A stretch of 64,000 nucleotides of DNA from contig NZ_LHVK01000014.1 of assembly GCF_001269905.1 (NCBI RefSeq), positions 397 through 64,396 on the forward strand. Reading direction: 5' to 3'. The DNA comes from Pseudomonas corrugata (GTDB taxonomy: Bacteria > Pseudomonadota > Gammaproteobacteria > Pseudomonadales > Pseudomonadaceae). The notes beneath the pieces are model-generated. The model made no database searches. It was not told the origin of the DNA and saw only the letters and a list, made by a program, of their open reading frames with translations. A program made the position numbers and the translations under genes. Position 1 is the stretch's first letter. Every line of letters begins with the position of its first letter. Shown here one piece after another: positions 25,348-31,955 of the stretch.

Positions 25348-26133
25348 ATGACGCGTCCGGCGTTTTCCCGGCTGCCGGTGACGGTGGACCTGCCCCTGCT
25401 GTTGCAAGCGCTGGCGGCCATTGAGGACGATCGCTGGCAGGGGCATTTCAACAGCGCCTATTACCACGGCGATTGGAGCGGCGTGGCGCTGATTTCGGCG
25501 GCCGACGCGCTGACCGAATTGTCGCCCGGCCAAGGGCAGCCGTTGCGCCGGCCGCCCTGGTCAAACGATGATCGCTGGCACCAGGCGTTGCGCGACTGGT
25601 CCGTGGAGATCGTTTCGGCCCGGCTGCTGCGGCTCGGCCCCGGCGGCCGGATCCACGAACACCGTGACTATGACCTGGGCGGACCGGACGCCGACCTGCG
25701 CCTGCATGTGCCACTGCTCAGCCCGCCCGAAGTGGATTTCTGGCTGGAGGGGCAGCGCATCCCGATGAAGGCTGGTGAGTGCTGGTTTCTCGACTTGTCA
25801 CGGCCCCATCGTGTCGACAATCGGGACCGGTTGCCACGGGTTCATCTGGTGCTCGACTGTCGCCCCGGCCCCTGGCTGGAGCAACAGATTGTCGATGGGC
25901 TGCCCACCACCCCAGCTGTCCGCGACGAACTCGGCGACTTCCTGCGCTTTCAAGAGCAGGTGGCAAGCGATCCGCAACTCGCCAGGACCCTGCAGAGCCT
26001 GGCAGACCCGGACGCCTTCATCGAATGCGCCCTGGCGTTGGCTGCCCGGCAAGGGCTGCAGGTGCGCCGGGAAGAATTGCGGGCGGCCATGCGCAATGGT
26101 CGTCGGCAGTGGAGCGACCAATGGAAGGCCTGA
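25348..26133 (+). CDS. Aspartyl/asparaginyl beta-hydroxylase with Nif11-like C-terminal domain
   Basis: 261-residue 2-oxoglutarate/Fe(II)-type hydroxylase. The double-stranded beta-helix holds RLGPGGRIHEHRDYDLGG (iron ligand probably H103 or H105), LRLHVPL, GECWFLDLSRPHRVDN (H154, second His) and RVHLVLDC. AspH-family enzymes use just two His ligands, which fits. Residues about 194-250 form a separate helical domain (ELGDFLRFQEQVASDPQLAR, then SLADPDAF, ALALAARQGLQVRREEL) that closely follows the Nif11 leader-peptide consensus (FLxxVxxDPxLxxxL, then AxxxGxxxxxEEL). Twelve bases separate it from the TolC gene and it overlaps the next gene by 13. Its substrate is unknown; Asp/Asn side chains of the giant protein are one guess. 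Confidence 0.82.
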   Translation: MTRPAFSRLPVTVDLPLLLQALAAIEDDRWQGHFNSAYYHGDWSGVALISAADALTELSPGQGQPLRRPPWSNDDRWHQALRDWSVEIVSARLLRLGPGGRIHEHRDYDLGGPDADLRLHVPLLSPPEVDFWLEGQRIPMKAGECWFLDLSRPHRVDNRDRLPRVHLVLDCRPGPWLEQQIVDGLPTTPAVRDELGDFLRFQEQVASDPQLARTLQSLADPDAFIECALALAARQGLQVRREELRAAMRNGRRQWSDQWKA

Positions 26134-27161
26134 ACCTGCAAGACTGGCTGCCGATTCGCGTGTGGCAAGAGGCGGGACAGTGGCGGGTCGATTGGTGCTG
26201 GTTCGGCGATAAGCCCTTGTCGCAGCCCTTCTTCGGTGATGCCGTGGAAGACGCCTTGCGCCTGCCCTTCAACCAGGCGTTCCGGCGCCAGACACCCCTG
26301 GACGCGCTCGCCCAGTGGCAGCAGCAGAGCCCTGGACTTGTGCCCAGTGCGTTCATCTTTCATGCCTCGCGCTGTGGTTCGACACTGATCAGCCAGATGC
26401 TGGCGCAACTGGACGACCATATCGTCGTCTCCGAACCGCCGCCGCTGGATCGGCTGCTGCGCAGTGATCTGCCTGCCGCCGAACGCTGCGCGGCGCTCAA
26501 GGGGTTGCTGTCGGCCTATGGGCAGCCTCGTCGAGGTGTGGAGCGGCGATTGGTGATCAAGCTCGATGCCTGGAACATCGGTGAACTGTCGCGGCTGCGT
26601 GAGTGTTTTCCCGATACGCCTTGGCTGTTCGTGTACCGCGACCCGCTGGAAATTGCCGTGTCTCATCTGCGCCGCCCCGGCATGCACATGGTGCCGGGGA
26701 TGATTGGTCCGAGCATCCTGGACGATGGATTGTCTTTCAGCGGCCCGGAAGACTTCATCGCGCGACGGCTGGGCCGGTTGTTGCAGGTGGGATTGGAGCA
26801 TTGCCACGGCGCTGGTGGGTTGGCGGTCAACTACAACGAGCTGCCCGAGGCGATGACTGGAGGGCTGGCGAGGTTTTTCCAACTCGATGATGCACAACTC
26901 AAGCAAGCTTTCACGACGGTGGGACGGCACGCCAAACAGCCGTCGCAGGTATTTGTCGATGACAGCGCAGAAAAACACCGGGAGGTTTCGCCATTGCTGC
27001 GCGAGCGGGTGGGGAGTTGGGCGCAGGGGCCCTATGACGCATTGGAGAACCTACGCAGTGACCTTTGTGGCGAGGGGGATTTAGCGAAACGTCGCACCGC
27101 CCCGCTGGGTTGCGCAGCAACCCTGACAGCCCAGGACCGCTCCGCGGCCCAACGGGGATGA
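26121..27161 (+). CDS. Sulfotransferase-family protein 2
   Basis: 346-residue sulfotransferase-like enzyme of a different subfamily from the one at 16565. An N-terminal region of about 70 residues (MEGLNLQDWLPIRVWQEAGQ, RVDWCWFGDKPLSQPFF) precedes the phosphosulfate loop FIFHASRCGSTLISQML (about 75-91). VIKLDAWNIGEL and the 3'-phosphate segment LFVYRDPLEIAVSHLRRPG follow. The ATG at 26121 lies within the end of the hydroxylase gene, 13-base overlap, so the two are coupled. The last 30 or so residues (from CGEGDLAKRRTAP) are encoded by a palindromic repeat (27064-27178), meaning the native C-terminus was replaced or extended by repeat insertion. The core fold is complete before that. Confidence 0.78.
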   Translation: MEGLNLQDWLPIRVWQEAGQWRVDWCWFGDKPLSQPFFGDAVEDALRLPFNQAFRRQTPLDALAQWQQQSPGLVPSAFIFHASRCGSTLISQMLAQLDDHIVVSEPPPLDRLLRSDLPAAERCAALKGLLSAYGQPRRGVERRLVIKLDAWNIGELSRLRECFPDTPWLFVYRDPLEIAVSHLRRPGMHMVPGMIGPSILDDGLSFSGPEDFIARRLGRLLQVGLEHCHGAGGLAVNYNELPEAMTGGLARFFQLDDAQLKQAFTTVGRHAKQPSQVFVDDSAEKHREVSPLLRERVGSWAQGPYDALENLRSDLCGEGDLAKRRTAPLGCAATLTAQDRSAAQRG

Positions 27162-27178
27162 ATCCCCTCGCCACAGGG
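27064..27178. repeat. CTGTGGCGAGGGG-type palindromic repeat, overlapping a gene end
   Basis: Arms TTGTGGCGAGGGGGATTTAG and ATGAATCCCCTCGCCACAGG are inverted and enclose GCGAAACGTCGCACCGCCCC (inverse of the core at 44420-44441). The element supplies the last codons and TGA stop (27159-27161) of the sulfotransferase gene. Confidence 0.85.
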
Positions 27179-27246
27179 GCTCATACAAACCTTGAGAAAG
27201 CAGCAGGTAGTCAACTCGGGGCAGTGCTTCTATCTCCGGCGGTCCA

Positions 27247-28008
27247 TCAGGGCTTGTTTGGAGACAACTCCGCCATCCCCTTGAGCAACTCGATCGGCAG
27301 GGGAAAGACGATGGTGGAGGACTTGTCCCCGGCAATCGACCCCAACGTCTGCATGTAGCGCAGTTGCATGGCGCCTGGCTGGCGCCCGAGCATCTCGGCG
27401 GCTTGCATGAGTTTTTCCGACGCCTGCAGCTCGCCTTCGGCGTGGATCACCTTGGCCCGCCGCTCCCGTTCGGCCTCGGCTTGACGAGCGATGGCGCGAA
27501 TCATCGATTCGTTGAGGTCCACATGTTTGATCTCGACGTTCGCCACCTTGATGCCCCAGACGTCGGTCTGGGCGTCCAGCACCTGCTGGATATCGCCATT
27601 CAATTGTTCGCGCTCTGCCAGCAACTGGTCCAGGTCATGTTTGCCGAGCACGGCGCGCAAGGTGGTCTGGGCCAACTGGCTGGTCGCCATGAGGAAGTTC
27701 TCGACCTGGATGATTGCCTTCTGCGGGTCGAGTACGCGGAAATACAGCACCGCATTGACCTTCACCGATACATTGTCCCGGGTGATCACGTCCTGCGGCG
27801 GTACGTCGAGTACGATGGTGCGCAGATCTACGCGAATCATTTGCTGCACCACTGGAATCAGCAGGATCAATCCGGGCCCCTTGACCTGCCAGAACCGGCC
27901 GAGCTGGAACACCACCGCACGCTCGTATTCGCGCAGGATCCGGAAGGTCGAAGCTGCCAGCGCTATCAGCAGTAACAGCAGCATTACAAAACCGATTTGC
28001 ATACCCAT
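27247..28008 (-). CDS. SPFH/stomatin-like membrane protein
   Basis: 253-residue stomatin-type protein: one N-terminal membrane hairpin (MGMQIGFVMLLLLLIALAAS), then the SPFH domain (ILREYERAVVFQLGRFWQVK, GPGLILLIPVVQQMIRVDLR, DVPPQDVITRDNVSVKVNAV) and a charged coiled coil (IRAIARQAEAERERRAKVIH). The start is the ATG at 28008, six bases after AAGGAG (28015-28020); the longer open frame to 28146 lies inside nfeD. It follows the NfeD gene by one base, a conserved pairing in which the two proteins act together in membrane microdomains or quality control. Confidence 0.88.
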   Translation of the reverse strand: MGMQIGFVMLLLLLIALAASTFRILREYERAVVFQLGRFWQVKGPGLILLIPVVQQMIRVDLRTIVLDVPPQDVITRDNVSVKVNAVLYFRVLDPQKAIIQVENFLMATSQLAQTTLRAVLGKHDLDQLLAEREQLNGDIQQVLDAQTDVWGIKVANVEIKHVDLNESMIRAIARQAEAERERRAKVIHAEGELQASEKLMQAAEMLGRQPGAMQLRYMQTLGSIAGDKSSTIVFPLPIELLKGMAELSPNKP

Positions 28009-28009
28009 C

Positions 28010-28534
28010 TCATGCTCCTTGTGAATCAGCGGGGGCCACTTCCAGCAGCAGGCCCTTGCGTGCGGTGACACGCACCGCTTGTCCAAGTCGTAGCGACGTC
28101 GCGCATGCCACTTGCCAGCGTTCGCCTTCCAACTGTACCCAGCCATGGTGATGATTACCGGCCTGCAGGGAAGTGACCAAGGTGATGCTTCCTATTAACA
28201 CGGCGTCGCCGCTGACGGGGCGGCGCGGCCGCGTTTTCAACGCGCGGATCAGCAGGAAGATCAGCAGCAAGGCACTGACCAGGCCCAGCCCGACCATCAA
28301 GGGAGCAGGCACATCGGTATTGGTCAGGATAATCGCGCCGATGACACACAAAATGATGCCACCCAGCCCGGCTACGCCATAGTTGGGCAAGGCTGCCTCG
28401 GCGATCAGTAATGCCACGCCCAAGGCGATCAACCAGAAACCCAGGGAGTTTGCGACCATCAGTACAGGGCCATCGGCTGCCAGCACCGGCCCGCTCATGG
28501 CCAACAGCGCAAGCATCAAGCAGCGAATATTCAC
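28010..28534 (-). CDS. NfeD-like membrane protein (short form)
   Basis: 174-residue NfeD-family protein lacking the N-terminal ClpP-like serine protease domain of long forms. Features: signal-like N-terminus (to about GPVLAADGP), three or four membrane helices (SLGFWLIALGVALLIAEAAL; VAGLGGIILCVIGAIIL; LMVGLGLVSALLLIFLLIRA) and a C-terminal OB-fold (GSITLVTSLQAGNHHHGWVQ, VRVTARKGLLLEV). I prefer the GTG at 28534 because GGAGGG (28539-28544) precedes it; an in-frame ATG at 28555 is the alternative. It forms an operon with the stomatin gene, whose start is one base away. Confidence 0.82.
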   Translation of the reverse strand: MNIRCLMLALLAMSGPVLAADGPVLMVANSLGFWLIALGVALLIAEAALPNYGVAGLGGIILCVIGAIILTNTDVPAPLMVGLGLVSALLLIFLLIRALKTRPRRPVSGDAVLIGSITLVTSLQAGNHHHGWVQLEGERWQVACATSLRLGQAVRVTARKGLLLEVAPADSQGA

Positions 28535-28689
28535 CGGACCCTCCGCAACGCCCATGCGTGATGTTTATCCACAGTCGTTACTCACAGTCTAGTCGAAGCC
28601 TGGGTTGATCGAATTTTGACCCGTCCGGCGATGCCTCAGAGGCTAGACTGCTAGGAGAGAAGCCGCATCCAGCCATGTCAGGAGCTCCC

Positions 28690-28935
28690 ATGGAAACCCC
28701 AATCCACAGCCTTCCCGCCCTGTTCAAGCAACTGGGCCTGTCCGACGATGCCGTCAGTATCGATCAGTTCATTGCCAGCCATTCACCCCTCAAGCCTGAA
28801 CTGCACCTGGCTGACGCGTTTTTCTGGAACGAGGGCCAGCGGCAATTGCTGCGCGACGAAATCCTTGAAGATGCCGATTGGGCGATGGCGGTGGATCAAT
28901 TGGATGTGTTGTTGAGAAAGGGCCGCTGTGACTGA
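28690..28935 (+). CDS. DUF2789-family small protein
   Basis: 81-residue soluble protein with the DUF2789 pattern: METPIHSLPALFKQLGLSDD, IDQFIASHSPL, LADAFFWNEGQRQLLRDEIL and DADWAMAVDQLDVLLRKG. The ATG at 28690 is five bases after AGGAG, which decides the start over the upstream in-frame ATG at 28675. It is a single gene, divergent from nfeD and followed by a REP pair. Function unknown; the family is common in Pseudomonas. Confidence 0.8.
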   Translation: METPIHSLPALFKQLGLSDDAVSIDQFIASHSPLKPELHLADAFFWNEGQRQLLRDEILEDADWAMAVDQLDVLLRKGRCD

Positions 28936-28948
28936 TCCAGAGGCAAAC

Positions 28949-29038
28949 CCTGTGAGCGAGCCTGCTCGCGATAGCGGTTTCACATTCCAGCGCAGAGAAG
29001 ACGAGTGTATCGCTTTCGCGAGCAGGCTCGCTCCCACA
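28949..29038. repeat. REP pair (GTGGGAGCGAGCC family)
   Basis: CCTGTGAGCGAGCCTGCTCG and the inverse CGCGAGCAGGCTCGCTCCCA lie about 45 bp apart, directly after the DUF2789 gene. The sequence from 29040 to 29110 is very AT-rich and probably holds the promoter of the hydrolase gene. Confidence 0.85.
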
Positions 29039-29145
29039 AAAGCTCTAATATGCAATTTAATTATTAATAAATATCTTCTTATTCCTTAAAGAATATATCT
29101 CTCCTCCCTATACTCGTTCCTCAACAGACACGCAGGAGAGCCCCC

Positions 29146-29727
29146 ATGCGCAACGAATCGACTCGCTACCTGATTGTGCCGGGCTGGCAAGGTTCGCCGG
29201 ACAATCATTGGCAGACCTATTGGCAAAGCAGTTTGCCCAACAGTGCCCGGGTCGAGCAGGACGACTGGCTGACGCCCCGACGTGATGACTGGGTGGCCGC
29301 ACTGGCCGAGGCCATCGCCGCCGACACCACGCCGGTGATCCTCATTGCCCACAGCCTGGGTTGCATCACGGTTGCCCATTGGGCCGTCACCGCACCGCAG
29401 CAACGGTTACGGCAGGTTCGCGGGGCGTTGCTGGTCGCACCGGCGGATGTCGAACGGCCGGCCTGTGCGCCTGCGTTGCGCAATTTCGCACCGATCCCCT
29501 CCGCTCAGTTGCCCTTTCCCAGCCTGGTGGTCAGCTCCGACAACGACGCTGCAGTGAGTGCCCCACGTGCGCTGAAGCTGGCGCATGACTGGGGGGCCGA
29601 AGCCGGGATCCTGGCCGGGGCGGGGCACATCAACGTGCAGTCCGGCCATCAGCGCTGGGAGCAGGGTTTCGCCTATCTCTATCGGCTGCAAAACCGCACG
29701 GAGCATCACGCCCTGCGTCGCGCCTGA
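29146..29727 (+). CDS. RBBP9/YdeN-family alpha/beta serine hydrolase
   Basis: 193-residue single-domain hydrolase. N-terminal YLIVPGWQGSPDNHWQTYW is typical of the RBBP9/YdeN group. The nucleophile is in LIAHSLGCITV (Ser near residue 70), the acid probably in VVSSDNDAAVS and the His in GAGHINVQSGH. No signal peptide, so cytoplasmic. The ATG at 29146 is preceded by AGGAGAG. It sits 48 bases before the sigma-54-type AAA+ gene on the same strand, probably one operon. Substrate unknown. Confidence 0.85.
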   Translation: MRNESTRYLIVPGWQGSPDNHWQTYWQSSLPNSARVEQDDWLTPRRDDWVAALAEAIAADTTPVILIAHSLGCITVAHWAVTAPQQRLRQVRGALLVAPADVERPACAPALRNFAPIPSAQLPFPSLVVSSDNDAAVSAPRALKLAHDWGAEAGILAGAGHINVQSGHQRWEQGFAYLYRLQNRTEHHALRRA

Positions 29728-29775
29728 TTAATTTACGCCTCCCCGTTACCCGGCGGTGTGGGGCGGGAGTCTGCC

Positions 29776-30708
29776 ATGAGCCTGCATGAAACTTTCGGTC
29801 AGCCGTTGCTGACCTTTCCCGATGCGGAAAAAAGCCCCCTGAGCATCCGCGCCAAGGCGCTGGTGTTCGTTGACCCTCGTTCGCGCCGGTTGCGTCACGC
29901 ACTGGAGCAACTGGCGCCCCGTTCAATACCGGTGCTGATTCGTGGCGAAACCGGCACGGGCAAGGAACTGCTCGCCCGGCACATTCACCGTGAAAGCGAT
30001 CGTGGCGGGTTGTTCGTCTCGGTCAATTGCGGCGCCATCAGCCCGACTTACGCCGACGCCGAATTGTTCGGCTATGCGGTCGGCAGTTACAGCAGTTCGG
30101 CCAGCAGCCGGGCCGGCTGGTTCGGCTCGGCCAATGGCGGCACGCTGTACCTGGATGAAATCGGTGATCTGCCGTTGCCGATCCAGGTCAAATTGCTGGC
30201 GGCCCTGGAAAATCACGAAGTCACCCGCGTCGGCGCTCACCAGCCGAGCCCCGTGGACGTGCGGCTGGTGGCGGCCACCAGTATTGATCTGGCACAAGCA
30301 GTAGACGCCGGGAAATTTCATGAACGGCTTTTCCACTACCTCAGCGAAGGGCGTCTCGAACTGCCGGCCCTGCGTGATCGGGTGGGTGATATCCTGCCTC
30401 TGGCCGAGTACTTCCTGGGTATCTATACCCAGCGCCTCGGCCTGACCATGCCGCTGATCAGCGAGGCGGCTCACCAGGCGCTTGAGCGGCATAGCTGGCC
30501 TGGCAATACCCGCGAGCTCGAGAACGTCATTCATTTCGCGTTACTGGTGAGCGTGGGAGGAGAGATTTTGCCGGAGCATTTGAACCTGCCGTTCCCGCCG
30601 TTGGTGCTCGACGCCATCGAGCAGGCAGCAAATCTCCTTGCAAACGGAACGCCTGCTGAGCGCTTGGCACTCAAGGCATTGCTTACCCGTCTGGACCGGC
30701 TCTTTTAG
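29776..30708 (+). CDS. Sigma-54-type AAA+ regulator with altered GAFTGA loop and no HTH
   Basis: 310-residue protein of the enhancer-binding AAA+ group. It has Walker A RGETGTGKE, ELFG, GGTLYLDEIGDLPLPIQVKL (Walker B), VRLVAATSIDLAQAVDAGKF and HSWPGNTRELENVIHFALLV. Two features are unusual. The loop that should read GAFTGA is YAVGSYSSSASS, so sigma-54 contact is doubtful. The C-terminus stops after LPFPPLVLDAIEQAANLLAN and a short helix, without a recognisable Fis-type helix-turn-helix. It resembles the SfnR group of Pseudomonas otherwise. ATG 29776 follows GGCGGGAG. It could have become a regulator acting by protein contact or a non-activating AAA+ protein. Confidence 0.8.
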   Translation: MSLHETFGQPLLTFPDAEKSPLSIRAKALVFVDPRSRRLRHALEQLAPRSIPVLIRGETGTGKELLARHIHRESDRGGLFVSVNCGAISPTYADAELFGYAVGSYSSSASSRAGWFGSANGGTLYLDEIGDLPLPIQVKLLAALENHEVTRVGAHQPSPVDVRLVAATSIDLAQAVDAGKFHERLFHYLSEGRLELPALRDRVGDILPLAEYFLGIYTQRLGLTMPLISEAAHQALERHSWPGNTRELENVIHFALLVSVGGEILPEHLNLPFPPLVLDAIEQAANLLANGTPAERLALKALLTRLDRLF

Positions 30709-30757
30709 AGTCTGTGGCATGAGCGCCCGGTCTATATGAGTAAAATGAATATGAACT

Positions 30758-30777
30758 TGAACAAAAGATATTGTTCA
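30758..30777. promoter_or_regulatory. Perfect inverted repeat upstream of metQ
   Basis: TGAACAA (30758-30764), six bases, TTGTTCA (30771-30777): a perfect 7-bp dyad in the AT-rich 180-bp gap before metQ, about 110 bp upstream of its start. This is the shape of an operator for a dimeric regulator; which one is unknown. Confidence 0.45.
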
Positions 30778-30888
30778 GGAATAAAAAGTATCGGTATCGT
30801 CCGCTTCACGCGAGCGATAGCAATTCGCTGGCACCTCACCCTTTGAGCGTCGTCCATGACGACCGTGATTTTTCGATAAGGACACTGC

Positions 30889-31671
30889 ATGAAAAAGGTT
30901 CTGTTGTTCACCGCATTGGCGGCAGCGCTGGCTTCGGGTCTGGCCCAGGCTGCGGAGAAACTGGTGGTGGCGGCTACTCCGGTGCCCCACGCTGAAATCC
31001 TTGAGCTGATCAAGCCAGCCCTGGCCAAGGAAGGCGTGGACCTGCAAATCAAGGTGTTCACCGACTACGTCCAACCCAACGTACAGGTCGATCAGAAGCG
31101 TCTGGACGCCAACTACTTCCAGACCCTGCCGTACCTCAAGAGCTTCAATGAGGGCAAGGGCACGAACCTGGTCACTGTGATTGGTGTGCACGTCGAGCCA
31201 TTTGGCGGCTACTCGAAGAAAGTCAAAAGCCTGGCCGAGTTGAAAGACGGCGCGACCATCGCCATTCCCAACGAAGGCAGCAACAGCGGTCGCGCCCTGA
31301 TCCTGCTGCAGAAGGCTGGCCTGATCGAGCTCAAGGACCCGAAGAACGCCCTGGCAACACCCAAGGACATCGCCAAGAACCCGCATAACTTCAAGTTCAA
31401 GGAACTGGAGTCGGCCATGCTGCCGCGGGTGCTGGATCAGGTCGACCTGGACATGATCAACACCAACTATGCTTTGGAAGCGGGTCTCAATCCGGCCAAG
31501 GATGCGCTGGTGATCGAGGGTTCGGATTCGCCTTACGTCAACTTCCTGGTGGCTCGTCCAGACAACAAGGACAGCGTCGCCATGCAGAAACTGGCCAAGG
31601 CCCTGACCAGTCCGGAAGTGAAGGCATTCATCGAGAAGAAATACAGCGGCGCGGTATTGCCGGCGTTCTGA
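30889..31671 (+). CDS. metQ: MetQ/NlpA-family methionine-binding periplasmic protein
   Basis: 260-residue substrate-binding protein of the MetQ/NlpA family (methionine import). Signal peptide MKKVLLFTALAAALASGLAQ ending QA|AEK, without a lipobox Cys. Family motifs: VAATPVPHAEILE, DYVQPNVQVDQKRLDANYFQ, HVEPFGGYSKKVKSLAELKD, IPNEGSNSGRALILLQKAGL and MINTNYALEAGL. The ABC ATPase and permease (MetN, MetI) are not adjacent, so this is an orphan component here. The ATG is preceded by AAGGA. A strong hairpin follows at 31696-31725. The ligand could be methionine or a related sulfur compound. Confidence 0.88.
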   Translation: MKKVLLFTALAAALASGLAQAAEKLVVAATPVPHAEILELIKPALAKEGVDLQIKVFTDYVQPNVQVDQKRLDANYFQTLPYLKSFNEGKGTNLVTVIGVHVEPFGGYSKKVKSLAELKDGATIAIPNEGSNSGRALILLQKAGLIELKDPKNALATPKDIAKNPHNFKFKELESAMLPRVLDQVDLDMINTNYALEAGLNPAKDALVIEGSDSPYVNFLVARPDNKDSVAMQKLAKALTSPEVKAFIEKKYSGAVLPAF

Positions 31672-31695
31672 TCGAATCCACCATTTAAAAAACTA

Positions 31696-31725
31696 TGTGG
31701 CGAGGGAGCAAGCTCCCTCGCCACA
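31696..31725. terminator. Perfect hairpin between metQ and a convergent small ORF
   Basis: TGTGGCGAGGGAGC, AA, GCTCCCTCGCCACA: a perfect 14-bp stem with a 2-base centre, built from the arms of the CTGTGGCGAGGGG repeat family. No T run, so termination is plausible rather than certain. Confidence 0.55.
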
Positions 31726-31738
31726 ATGGATTGCGGGT

Positions 31739-31834
31739 CTATGCCGCCCTGTTCTTCAGCGCCCGGCGCAGGGCCACGAGCAGTTTGACCATGTCTTGCG
31801 GGTCGAGTTGTTGCGGGGCTTTCACGTCGGCCAT
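31739..31834 (-). CDS. 31-residue small protein with strong ribosome site
   Basis: Short ORF beginning MADVKAPQQLDPQDMVKLLV and ending RRALKNRAA. The ATG at 31834 is six bases downstream of AAGGAGG (31841-31847), the strongest SD sequence in the window. Composition suggests a short amphipathic basic helix (MVKLLVALRRALKNRAA). It lies 121 bases after the AAA ATPase gene on the same strand and may be in its transcript. No family recognised. It is reported because the ribosome site is hard to explain otherwise. Confidence 0.55.
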   Translation of the reverse strand: MADVKAPQQLDPQDMVKLLVALRRALKNRAA

Positions 31835-31955
31835 GTCAATCCTCCTTGTGCGTGTCGCCAGAGGTCCTGGCTTTGAGCTGCGGTTCCTTGGCGGTGTCCC
31901 GTCCTGCAGCGATAGAAAAATAGACCTACCGCAAGGCTTCTGCAAATACCACGGA

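Noticed and set aside
23842..25533. 563-residue minus-strand frame
   Set aside because: Antisense to the TolC lipoprotein gene with no domain resemblance.
25779..26120. Extension of sulfotransferase 2 upstream of 26121
   Set aside because: The frame is open, but this part overlaps the hydroxylase gene and reads as Arg/Pro-rich antisense-like sequence; the ATG at 26121 begins family-like sequence.
30889..31671. MetQ as a lipoprotein
   Set aside because: The signal region ends LAQA|AEK with no Cys, so no lipobox.
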